From: DASPWV01 sp046727855 | Lineage (GTDB): Bacteria; Acidobacteriota; Vicinamibacteria; Vicinamibacterales; UBA2999 | Direction of reading: 5' to 3' | NCBI GenBank assembly: GCA_046727855.1 | Contig: JBKPDL010000118.1 | Coordinates: 1 to 21,027, forward strand | Length of the DNA: 21,027 nucleotides | Shown here: positions 1 to 6,788 of the stretch, in pieces | How positions within the stretch are numbered: position 1 is the stretch's first letter | Layout: each line of letters begins with the position of its first letter | Notes under the pieces: generated by a model | The model's database searches: none | What the model was told of the DNA's origin: nothing | The model's input: only the letters and a program-made list of their open reading frames with translations | Program-made: the position numbers and the translations under genes

Positions 1-1408
1 TACACCAAGCGTCCTCGCCCAAACCATCGTACTCGAAGTAGAAACTCAATCCTGTACGATCCGTCTCGCGAACCATGAGATGTGTCACGTATTCGAAACT
101 CCATGCACTTCCGCGTGGATCGAAGACGCGCACAAGATCGCCTTCCGAGTTGTACTCGTACCGGCGGTGGATATACCAACCGGGTTCATAGGGATGAGGA
201 AGCTTGAGGGCGACGATTCGATCATGCTCGTCTTGTTCTATCCCGATCAGCCGACCGGCCGAATCGCGTACCCATTCGAGGCGCCCGCGGGCATCATATC
301 TGAACGTGATTTCGTGATTCTTACAGAACGAGACGATGCGTTGAATGCGTGCCCGGCCGTCGATCGTCCCCGGCACGATCGCAAATTCCCGTGATACTCC
401 ATAAGTCGATGTTACGCGCCACTTATCTCTCGCTTCGCACTTTAGCGTCAATCGGTTAATCGGATTCCAGACTTGGTCGCCGATTCGCATACGGTGATCC
501 GGAAGATCGAATGTATCGAACTCGATCTCGCGGCCGTCCTCTAACAGCAGGACCATCTTGCCACGTTCTTCCCAAACTGCCTGATCCAGCGAGCAGCTCC
601 AGCCATTGCCCAGAGGCCCGCTCCGCGATGCGAAATTCGACAGGTAAAACCGTTCGATCCTAAGCGGAAGTATTCCGGGCAATTCGATGTCAAGAGCGCG
701 TGTCATCATCTTCCCGGTCGCCACATCGACAGGATGTCCTGTCAGTTTGCAAGCGATCCAACTCAACACGGCACGGCCGCGAGCTCCGATAGGGAGACGG
801 CTAATCCCAGCATGCAACGAGTCGCTGATAAAGCGCGTACGCAAGGAAGCAAATATCGCCGCCATAATGTCGAGGGACATCGGCCCACCAATGAGGATTG
901 GTGCGCCTTTCGGCACTGCCACAACCGCCGTCGAAGGAAGGCGAATTGGTTCCGAGCAACTCATCGCGAGATCGCCCATGCGTACCGCATTCGTCCCCAT
1001 CACTGATACGGTCTTGCTGCCAAAGACGATGATGGCGTCGTTGTCCGGGCTTACCGGCTTAGGAGGCTTGGGCGTTTCATTAGGGCGAACGACAGGCTTC
1101 GGTGTCTTGGGCACGGGCGCCCAACCAGTCCCGGGAGGAATCAGAATGTGTCCAGGGATATGCTCGCCATTTGTGCCGGTGTTGGTGGCAGGAATCGCAC
1201 CCCAGTAGAGGACTGGTCCCTTGAAGGAACCTCCCATTACCATGCCGATCGCGTTGCTGAGTGCGATCCCTATTGCAAGCCCCGAGAAGTCCTTCACGAT
1301 TCCAGTGAAGGGATTTGGAATTGGCGTGGGGACTGGGGCAGGCATGGGTACCAGTTCCCAATGGATGTCAATGCCCAGCATTGGATCGAAGAAACTACTG
1401 GCGAGCAT
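1..1408 (-). CDS. PAAR-like/Rhs effector, N-terminal part (3' end outside window)
   Basis: N-terminal 469 residues of an Rhs-type T6SS effector; the C-terminal toxin lies beyond the left edge. I translated the strand directly and found no stop or frameshift. Residues 1-180 form a PAAR-like tip domain, opening with LGIDIHWELVPMPAPVPTPI and closing with PILIGGPMSLD. It carries a hydrophobic stretch at 36-60 and a proline/lysine-rich insert at 101-124. A DUF6531-like entry segment follows (HPVDVATGKMM at 225-235, then LPLRIERFYLSN), leading into RHS repeats with YxxxGRL motifs. The start has a strong ribosome site (GGAGG, about 7 nt upstream) and sits 3 bp after the stop of the TPR gene, so the two are probably co-translated. 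By family knowledge, PAAR caps VgrG and the Rhs shell encloses a toxin. The toxin identity cannot be seen here. Confidence 0.9.
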   Translation of the reverse strand, partial: MLASSFFDPMLGIDIHWELVPMPAPVPTPIPNPFTGIVKDFSGLAIGIALSNAIGMVMGGSFKGPVLYWGAIPATNTGTNGEHIPGHILIPPGTGWAPVPKTPKPVVRPNETPKPPKPVSPDNDAIIVFGSKTVSVMGTNAVRMGDLAMSCSEPIRLPSTAVVAVPKGAPILIGGPMSLDIMAAIFASLRTRFISDSLHAGISRLPIGARGRAVLSWIACKLTGHPVDVATGKMMTRALDIELPGILPLRIERFYLSNFASRSGPLGNGWSCSLDQAVWEERGKMVLLLEDGREIEFDTFDLPDHRMRIGDQVWNPINRLTLKCEARDKWRVTSTYGVSREFAIVPGTIDGRARIQRIVSFCKNHEITFRYDARGRLEWVRDSAGRLIGIEQDEHDRIVALKLPHPYEPGWYIHRRYEYNSEGDLVRVFDPRGSAWSFEYVTHLMVRETDRTGLSFYFEYDGLGEDAWC

Positions 1409-1411
1409 GGC

Positions 1412-2833
1412 TCAAACCTCCGCCAAGACCGGATTCTTGATCCCGATTTCGCCCTGCTCCATTGCTTCGGCCTCTGCGCGCAGGGAGTTCGCTTGTTCGG
1501 GCATGCCGAGTTGATCACAGATCTCGGCGAGCCTTCGCGCAGCCTCGCTTGCGGTCGAGTCCTGTACCATTTCCACTTCGCTGGCCTCGGCAACGCGTAT
1601 CGCTTCACGAAAACTCTGGCAGGCTTTCTCACGGTTAGGAGCCTGAAGAGAAACCTGTCCTGCCATGCGCCACGCTTCAATGGCCAGCACGGACACATTG
1701 GCTACTTCCGAGCACCGGGCGGACGCACTGTACGCGTCCGCTGATTCTTCGTATCGTTTCGCCAAAGCCAGAAGTAATCCGATTCCCAGGCGCGCCTGCG
1801 CTTCCTGCAGCGCGAAACCGCGCTCGTGGGCCAATTCGGCTGTACTCTGCAACACACCCAGAGCCTCGTCGCGGCGTCCGGATGCCGTGAGATAGCTGCT
1901 CAAAGCCACGCGGCACAACACGGTCAGATCAAACAACTCCAGCGAGAGCGCGAGATCACCCGCTGCCTCCTGCTCACGGACGGCTTTCGCATTGTCTCCA
2001 TTCTTCATCGCCACTGCTGCACTCAAGATCAGATGCTGAAGTTCGGGAGCTTTTTCACAGTATTCCGGATTAATGCCGGCACTGCGTAAGGTCGCGGCAC
2101 GTTCTTCCGGTGGCATTGGAGGTGGGTCGTTAAGGCGGCGAGGCGGCTTGATGCCTCGAGGTCCAGCGCGGCCCATCATCGTGGGCGCGGCAGCCAAAAT
2201 CGCAGCGAAGTCTTTTTTCTGCTGCTCCAGATCCGGCATACATGGAGTGCTGAGACCACGATCGCCGAAACGATCTAGGACGTCGGGCCATGGGCTTTCG
2301 GCATCCAAAACCAAAATCCAACGACAGGCTGTCAGCGCCGGATCATTTGCCAGCGCCTCAATTTCTGAGCCTATGGCATTGACATCGGTGACAGTCGCAG
2401 GCGTCAGCACGATGACGATGCCATCCAACGGCGGACGGACTGCAGTGATGACGGCTGCACAGGCGTCCCGCATAGGAGACATGGGCAATGGGCTACGAAA
2501 CCGAGAACCTTTCGCGACAACCATGGGGTCGAGGCTGGCTTCCGGCATCTCGATCCCTTCTCGCTCAAGAAATGCCTTACGCCGGTCGGACCAGTGGGCA
2601 ATCAGACGGTTCGCTCTCACTTGCCAAGCAGGATCCGCTGTCGTGTGTGCATCAGGCAGAACGACCCAGGCGCTGCGATTATCCTGGAGAAACTCGAGTC
2701 CCGTGACGACTTGAAGCGCAGTCTTCCGGATGTCGCCGCTCACACGCACTACCCAAAGCTTAATTTCACGCGCTCGAACGAACCATGCGCCTGATTCAAA
2801 GAGTTGGTTGACAGCCGTCGATAGCGCCTGCAT
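1412..2833 (-). CDS. TPR-containing protein, putative T6SS effector adaptor (left copy)
   Basis: A 473-residue protein without signal peptide or membrane helix, so cytoplasmic. Residues 1-220 form an alpha/beta region with strands such as IKLWVVRVSG, GIVIVLTPATVTD (138-150) and CRWILVLDAES. A proline-rich hinge lies at 224-245. Residues 260-460 form helical TPR-like repeats (for example NAKAVREQEAAGDLALSLEL and LAIEAWRMAG at 383-392). It lies between vgrG (17-bp gap) and an Rhs effector (3-bp gap) and has a strong AGGAGA ribosome site. The same arrangement and the same two-domain plan recur in the gene at 19067-20596, although the sequences have diverged strongly. I infer an effector-loading role like that of DUF4123, DUF1795 or DUF2169 adaptors. 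No such domain is recognisable in it, so the function is inferred from position only. Confidence 0.85.
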   Translation of the reverse strand: MQALSTAVNQLFESGAWFVRAREIKLWVVRVSGDIRKTALQVVTGLEFLQDNRSAWVVLPDAHTTADPAWQVRANRLIAHWSDRRKAFLEREGIEMPEASLDPMVVAKGSRFRSPLPMSPMRDACAAVITAVRPPLDGIVIVLTPATVTDVNAIGSEIEALANDPALTACRWILVLDAESPWPDVLDRFGDRGLSTPCMPDLEQQKKDFAAILAAAPTMMGRAGPRGIKPPRRLNDPPPMPPEERAATLRSAGINPEYCEKAPELQHLILSAAVAMKNGDNAKAVREQEAAGDLALSLELFDLTVLCRVALSSYLTASGRRDEALGVLQSTAELAHERGFALQEAQARLGIGLLLALAKRYEESADAYSASARCSEVANVSVLAIEAWRMAGQVSLQAPNREKACQSFREAIRVAEASEVEMVQDSTASEAARRLAEICDQLGMPEQANSLRAEAEAMEQGEIGIKNPVLAEV

Positions 2834-2850
2834 CTACTCTTCTCCTGACC

Positions 2851-4962
2851 TCAATTGATCTTCACAACGCCGCCGGCGATTTCATGGGAACCGCTGGCCG
2901 ATGAGTTGATACTGCCGCCACTGATCGTTATCGATGCCCCGCCGATCTTGTGGGATCCTTCAGCAGTGGATTGGATACTGCCTCCATTGACCTTGATCTC
3001 CGCCGAACTGATTTCGATCGAGCCCGGCAGGATCTTCACCGTTGATCCACCTACCTTCAGTGTCATGCTTGCTGTTGCTGTGATTTCGAGAGGTCCCGTG
3101 ATGTTGTGATTGGTAGCCCCCGTAATTTTCACGTTTTCTCCCGCCGTGACTGTTTCGTCGCGAGCGCCGTTGATTGTGATCTTTTCAGTACCATTGACTG
3201 TCTCGGTCCGTCCTCCGGTGATCGTGAGTTTTTCTCCGGCAGTGACGGTTTCGTCGCGATTACCGGTGATGGTGATCTTTTCAGTACCCGTAACGTCTTC
3301 GGTCCGCCCGCCGGTAATCGTGATCTTTTCGCCCGAGTTGACTGTCTCCTCGCGGCCACCGAGAATCGTGATGGTTTCCTTGACGTCGACGTTCACCGTG
3401 CGATTGTTGTGCACGGTGAGCGTCTGGTCATGCTCCACCGTCGTGTTCATGTCGTACTGACCATGGATGGTAACCTTCTCCTTCCCCGCAGTGTCGTCCA
3501 TCGACAGCTCGTTGTAGCCATGTCCCTTGTGCGTGTTCGATTTGATACCGCTTAAAACAGCACCCGTGGGGAATCCGAACGGCGGCTGGTTTTCTTCGTT
3601 GTACACGCGACCAGTGATGATCGGCTGATCGGGATCGCCCTCGAGAAAGTCGACAATCACTTCCTGGCCAATCCGCGGCGTTGCCACCGCGCCCCAGCCT
3701 TTACCGGCCCACGGATGCGACACGCGCACCCAGCACGAGCTGTTTTCGTCCTTCTTGCCGCGACGATCCCAGTGAAACTGCACCTTCACGCGACCGTATT
3801 TGTCCGTGTAAATCTGGTCGCCCGCGGGACCGACCACCACCGCCGTCTGCGGTCCCTGCACAAACGGCTTGGGCGTGACCCGCCGCGGCCGGAATTGCTG
3901 ATCGCACGACAACGCCATGAAACTGCAGCGGAACGCCCCGCCGCCCGTGTCGATGGACTCATACTGCGTGCCCTCGAGCGACTGGGTCGCGCCGATCACC
4001 AGATACTTGCCGTTGAAATGTTCGTACTCCTGGTCCTGCGCTTCGAGCGTGAACATCGAGCCGACGCTCACGCCACGATAGTTCGTTGTCGCCTGCGCGA
4101 CTTCGAATTGCGCGCCGTATTCGTCGATGCGCACGTGCGCGTAGTGCTCGCCGTGCGGTTTCTGCATGTAGAAGCCCGGGTAGTCGTAGACCTCGTAGTT
4201 GCTCGGCGTGTACTTCCGCGGCAACGTCTTCGTGGTCGTGAGATCGACGCTCGGACGTTCGAAATCGTAGTCGTCATGCACGTAGACGCCCGGCTGCACT
4301 TGTCGTGTGATCTCCCAGGAATCGATGTGCTCCACTCCAGGCTTCACGAAGACCTGCGGGGGGATGAACTTCAGCGTTTCATAACCGGGATAGGGATCGT
4401 GTTTGTCCACACAGTCGGTCAGCACCATCGTGTGATGACCGTCGGTGTGGCGAAAGTAGTAATAGATGCCTTCGTGTTCCAGTAAGCGGCTCACGAAGTT
4501 GAAATCGGTCTCGCGATACTGGACGCAGTATTGATACGTGCGGTAGTCCTCGGCCAGCTCGAACACGAAATCGGCCACTTCTGCGTGATCCGCGAACACT
4601 TCCTCGACGATCTGCCTGACGTTCTTATCCTGAAAGATGCGGCAGTCGGACGTACGCGTCAAAAACCAGAGCCACGGTTTGACGACGGCGTAGTAGCGAG
4701 AGTAGCGACCGAGCGCAGCTGCCTTGCTGAAACGACTCACAAAGCCGTTGAAATAACGAACCTCGTCGTTTTCAAGCATCACCTTGATCGAAACCTTTGC
4801 ACCGAGGATGCTGTCGCGATCGACGTTCTTGTTGTTGCTCAGGAGATCAAGGTGGTATTCGCCGACCCGACTCAACTCTTCCTGTGCGTGCATGCCATGG
4901 AAGAGCAGCTCGTCGCCGAGCGGGGTGATCAGTTCGATGCGTTCAGACGTAGTCAGCATCAT
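2851..4962 (-). CDS. vgrG: T6SS spike protein VgrG (left module)
   Basis: A 703-residue VgrG (TssI), the trimeric spike fired by the T6SS. The gp27-like base spans about residues 1-365 and carries the hallmark CVQYRETDFNFVSRLLEHEG (146-165). The gp5-like OB domain includes DKYGRVKVQFHWDRRG (387-402) and the signature WAGKGWGAVATPRIGQEVIV (418-437). After residue 500 comes the beta-prism stalk: five 16-residue repeats (GGRxExVxxGEKITIT type), then a glycine/serine tail with a twice-repeated GSIxSxAxGSHxI motif ending GGVVKIN. The start is the first of two adjacent ATGs, preceded by CTGGACACG exactly as in the second vgrG. There is no added catalytic domain, so it probably delivers cargo rather than acting as an effector. 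It leads the vgrG-TPR-Rhs set. Confidence 0.96.
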   Translation of the reverse strand: MMLTTSERIELITPLGDELLFHGMHAQEELSRVGEYHLDLLSNNKNVDRDSILGAKVSIKVMLENDEVRYFNGFVSRFSKAAALGRYSRYYAVVKPWLWFLTRTSDCRIFQDKNVRQIVEEVFADHAEVADFVFELAEDYRTYQYCVQYRETDFNFVSRLLEHEGIYYYFRHTDGHHTMVLTDCVDKHDPYPGYETLKFIPPQVFVKPGVEHIDSWEITRQVQPGVYVHDDYDFERPSVDLTTTKTLPRKYTPSNYEVYDYPGFYMQKPHGEHYAHVRIDEYGAQFEVAQATTNYRGVSVGSMFTLEAQDQEYEHFNGKYLVIGATQSLEGTQYESIDTGGGAFRCSFMALSCDQQFRPRRVTPKPFVQGPQTAVVVGPAGDQIYTDKYGRVKVQFHWDRRGKKDENSSCWVRVSHPWAGKGWGAVATPRIGQEVIVDFLEGDPDQPIITGRVYNEENQPPFGFPTGAVLSGIKSNTHKGHGYNELSMDDTAGKEKVTIHGQYDMNTTVEHDQTLTVHNNRTVNVDVKETITILGGREETVNSGEKITITGGRTEDVTGTEKITITGNRDETVTAGEKLTITGGRTETVNGTEKITINGARDETVTAGENVKITGATNHNITGPLEITATASMTLKVGGSTVKILPGSIEISSAEIKVNGGSIQSTAEGSHKIGGASITISGGSINSSASGSHEIAGGVVKIN
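3121..3360 (-). repeat. Five tandem 48-bp units encoding the VgrG stalk repeat
   Basis: Five in-frame 48-bp units with boundaries at 3360, 3312, 3264, 3216 and 3168 encode 16-residue repeats such as GGRTEDVTGTEKITIT and GNRDETVTAGEKLTIT. Alternate units resemble each other most (GTEKITI versus AGEKLTI), which suggests a 96-bp unit of duplication. In the protein this lengthens the beta-prism stalk of VgrG. Confidence 0.9.
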
Positions 4963-4980
4963 CGTGTCCAGTCGTTTTCG
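3404..4980 (-). repeat. Duplicated vgrG 5' segment, copy 1 (partner 11950-13526)
   Basis: From 18 bp upstream of the start codon (16 of 18 bases shared) to codon 519 this segment is collinear with 11950-13526. The same histidine codon position in the TVHN motif lies exactly 1551 nt from the start in both genes, so there is no net indel. Most residues are identical by eye. Beyond this point the stalks are unrelated in sequence. The 5' boundary of similarity lies just upstream of the start codon. Confidence 0.9.
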
Positions 4981-5087
4981 TTACTGGCAGGTGTCGTTTG
5001 CGTACTGCCCGCAACCGAGCACCGTGTGGGCGCTCTTTCTTGGACGCATGGTCGATTACGTCCAGCCCCACGTTGATGCGCGCTCCT

Positions 5088-5142
5088 GTACTTCTATTGG
5101 ACGAGCGCGACGGCGTGAAGGATCCGAGTGAGGAATTGCTCC
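5088..5142 (-). promoter_or_regulatory. Conserved leader block upstream of left vgrG
   Basis: On the minus strand GGAGCAATTCCTCACTCGGA, followed by TCCTTCACGCCGTCGCGC, matches the block at 13739-13791 (GGAGTAACTCCTCACTCGCA, then TCCTTCGTGACGTCCGCG) at most positions. In both copies it lies upstream of a vgrG, about 125 and 230 bp away respectively, with dissimilar sequence in between. It may be a regulatory site or a remnant of the duplication. Confidence 0.4.
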
Positions 5143-5205
5143 ACACATATATGGAGTAGACGGCCAAAGCTGGATGTTCGTCGCAAGTGCACGCTCGAAT
5201 ACCGG

Positions 5206-5233
5206 CTGAGCCCTGCATGCTGAGCCCAGCATG
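5206..5233. repeat. Tandem 14-bp direct repeat, two copies
   Basis: CTGAGCCCTGCATG is followed immediately by CTGAGCCCAGCATG, with one mismatch. It is intergenic, and no function can be assigned from the sequence. Confidence 0.7.
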
Positions 5234-5324
5234 GTGACGTCGACGCGCTTTGACCGACGGTTCAAAGGTTGTCCGCGGGGCCGACTCTTCGATCGTCGCG
5301 TATCAGCTGTCAGCCGTCGGTTCC

Positions 5325-5349
5325 CGGCGATCAGCTCGCGGCGATCAGC
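5325..5349. repeat. 11-bp direct repeat spaced at 14 bp
   Basis: CGGCGATCAGC occurs twice, 14 bp apart, just after a TATCAGCTGTCAGCCG stretch. It lies 18 bp beyond the stop codon of the small membrane protein gene, in the likely 3' region of the middle operon. Confidence 0.6.
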
Positions 5350-5367
5350 GGTCCGTCACTGTGATGG

Positions 5368-5532
5368 TCACGCGCGCGACCACAACCAGACGCTCACGAG
5401 CGTAAAGATGATTGCGATGAGGAGCCACGCGCGGCTTTGCGGCTGGAGTGTGCCGCGGTCGCGGGTTAGGCGGATGATCGCGGCGGTGAGGAACACGACT
5501 GCGAAGGCGGCGAGGATGTGCTGCGCGGTCAC
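5368..5532 (-). CDS. Small two-helix membrane protein
   Basis: A possible 54-residue protein with two hydrophobic segments: AQHILAAFAVVFLTAAII near the N-terminus and AWLLIAIIFTLVSVWLW at the C-terminus. They are joined by a basic linker (RLTRDRGTLQPQSR), a typical helical hairpin of the inner membrane. The start used is GTG at 5532, because the frame has no ATG and lies 5 bp past the stop of the TIGR02270 gene. The ribosome site is weak, so translational coupling is likely if the gene is real. It is the last gene of the middle module. I do not recognise a family. The clear two-helix pattern argues for a real gene, while the lack of a good start argues for caution. Confidence 0.5.
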   Translation of the reverse strand: MTAQHILAAFAVVFLTAAIIRLTRDRGTLQPQSRAWLLIAIIFTLVSVWLWSRA

Positions 5533-5537
5533 GGGAT

Positions 5538-6788
5538 CTAGGCCATCTGCGCGAGCAGTCGTTGCTGGCGCCACGCGGGGGCGCTGGTGTTGAAAAGCGG
5601 CGTGCCGGGTTCGAGGAGACAGAGGTAGCGTGCGGCCAGGATCCGTTGTCGCTGGTAGCCGTTCTTCAAAACAGCGACACAGTGTGCCGGCGTGACAGGC
5701 TGGCCCATGAAGTAACGCGTGCCTTGTTGGAAGCGCGCAGCGTTCGCCTGCCACCACTGTTGCACGCGGTCTGGATCCGGCCATGACAGACCGTCGTCCG
5801 GGTCCATTTCCACGTTCGGATTATTGGGATCATCGGTCGGCACCAGCCCGAGGTCGGCCGGGGCTGGTCGATCGAGCGCCTCGGCCCCGAGATCGACACC
5901 TGTAATGAGCGCAAACGCTTCCCCGGCTATTCTGGCTGTTCCGACATCGTTCATCTGCTTGAGGAGCCACGGGATGTAAGCTGGATCGCCCGCAACACCG
6001 CTGCCTTGAATCAGTAACCGCCTGTTCTTCGGATCGGTGGCGAGGCCTTGCAGCGTGTCGTGCGCCGCGCCCGGACCCATCGCCTGAATGGCGAGACGGA
6101 AAACGCGACTCAGGCGGACGATGGCCGACCGTGCCATTTCAATCAGGATCCGAATCGCGGACTTATGATCGCCCAGGTGCACCGCAGACGACGCCGCCCA
6201 ACGCGCGACTTCCGGATCGGCGTCGCGACGGGCAGCGACGCTGCACGCCGTGAGCAGATCACTCCGTCCGAGCTCGCCCGCGGCGCGAAACGCGCGAGCC
6301 CGCACGACCGCGTCCGGATCCTGGACGAGGCGCGACAGAACACCTCCTGGATCGACGCGGTGCATCGCGCACGCCGCGACGCCGATCATGCGTTTGAACG
6401 GATTGCGATCCCTTAGAAGGTCGGCGACGAATCCTCGCAGCGTTCGAGCATTCACCCATCCGAAGGCCGAGAGCATGCCTTTGAGTGTTTGCGGCTGCGC
6501 CTCAACGAGCGCAAGGAGCTCGCGGAGCGTGGCCTCGTTTTTCTGATCGAGCGCGTGCACAGTGACAGTGAAGATGGCACCGGGCGACGGGTTCTCACGC
6601 ATCGCGGCGTGGAACGAGGAGGCGGCGCGCCCCGCCAGGGCGAGACCCTCGAGGTGCGCCATCAACCGTTGATCAGCACGGACAAGGCGTCCGAACTTCG
6701 CGTACGGTGCGCTGGTGAGCGTCAGGCGGTTCGTAGCGAGCAAAGCCGCATCATCAGCGTGCTGCTGGATAACGTGAGGGACAATCAT
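5538..6788 (-). CDS. TIGR02270 family protein (HEAT-like repeats)
   Basis: A 416-residue cytoplasmic protein resembling the TIGR02270 family, which is found beside T6SS spike genes in Myxococcus, Geobacter and Pseudomonas and whose function is unknown. The N-terminus (VIQQHADDAALLATNR) and the middle region of HEAT-like helical pairs (VVRARAFRAAGELGRSDLL and similar units, about residues 150-300) fit. The C-terminal part has a tryptophan-rich DPDRVQQWWQ segment followed by GTRYFMGQPVTPAHCVAVLK. Its ATG directly abuts the TGA of the SUKH gene, so it is in the same operon. I recall a similar gene, PA0101, closing the vgrG1b cluster of Pseudomonas aeruginosa. A structural or loading role is plausible but unproven. 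Confidence 0.85.
   Translation of the reverse strand: MIVPHVIQQHADDAALLATNRLTLTSAPYAKFGRLVRADQRLMAHLEGLALAGRAASSFHAAMRENPSPGAIFTVTVHALDQKNEATLRELLALVEAQPQTLKGMLSAFGWVNARTLRGFVADLLRDRNPFKRMIGVAACAMHRVDPGGVLSRLVQDPDAVVRARAFRAAGELGRSDLLTACSVAARRDADPEVARWAASSAVHLGDHKSAIRILIEMARSAIVRLSRVFRLAIQAMGPGAAHDTLQGLATDPKNRRLLIQGSGVAGDPAYIPWLLKQMNDVGTARIAGEAFALITGVDLGAEALDRPAPADLGLVPTDDPNNPNVEMDPDDGLSWPDPDRVQQWWQANAARFQQGTRYFMGQPVTPAHCVAVLKNGYQRQRILAARYLCLLEPGTPLFNTSAPAWRQQRLLAQMA

Larger units (their letters stand above)
4963..5367. other. 405-bp intergenic region upstream of the left vgrG
   Basis: No convincing gene was found; the open frames here lack ribosome sites and family resemblance. It separates the end of the middle module from the left vgrG and so must hold either the vgrG promoter or a read-through leader. 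It contains a short block similar to one upstream of the other vgrG (5088-5142), an AT-rich spot with a weak 5-bp hairpin (CTCCA/TGGAG, 5139-5156), and two small direct repeats (5206-5233 and 5325-5349). I could not assign a -35/-10 pair or a rho-independent terminator with confidence. Confidence 0.7.

Noticed and set aside
687..1744. Plus-strand frames opposite the left Rhs and TPR genes
   Set aside because: They are shadows of well-supported minus-strand genes; no domain or ribosome site supports them.
3121..3360. Regular repeats considered as a CRISPR array
   Set aside because: The units are contiguous, in frame and without spacers; they encode the VgrG stalk.
4943..5265. Small open frames in the region before the left vgrG
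   Set aside because: They have no ribosome sites, no conserved motifs and conflicting frames; I treat the stretch as non-coding.
5254..5320. CCGACGG/CCGTCGG inverted repeat as a terminator
   Set aside because: The arms are only 7 bp with a loop of about 53 bp and no T-run, so a rho-independent terminator is not supported.
5533..5784. Upstream extension of the small membrane protein frame
   Set aside because: It is antisense-like low-complexity sequence in a shadow frame of the TIGR02270 gene; only the part after its stop has coherent hydrophobic helices.
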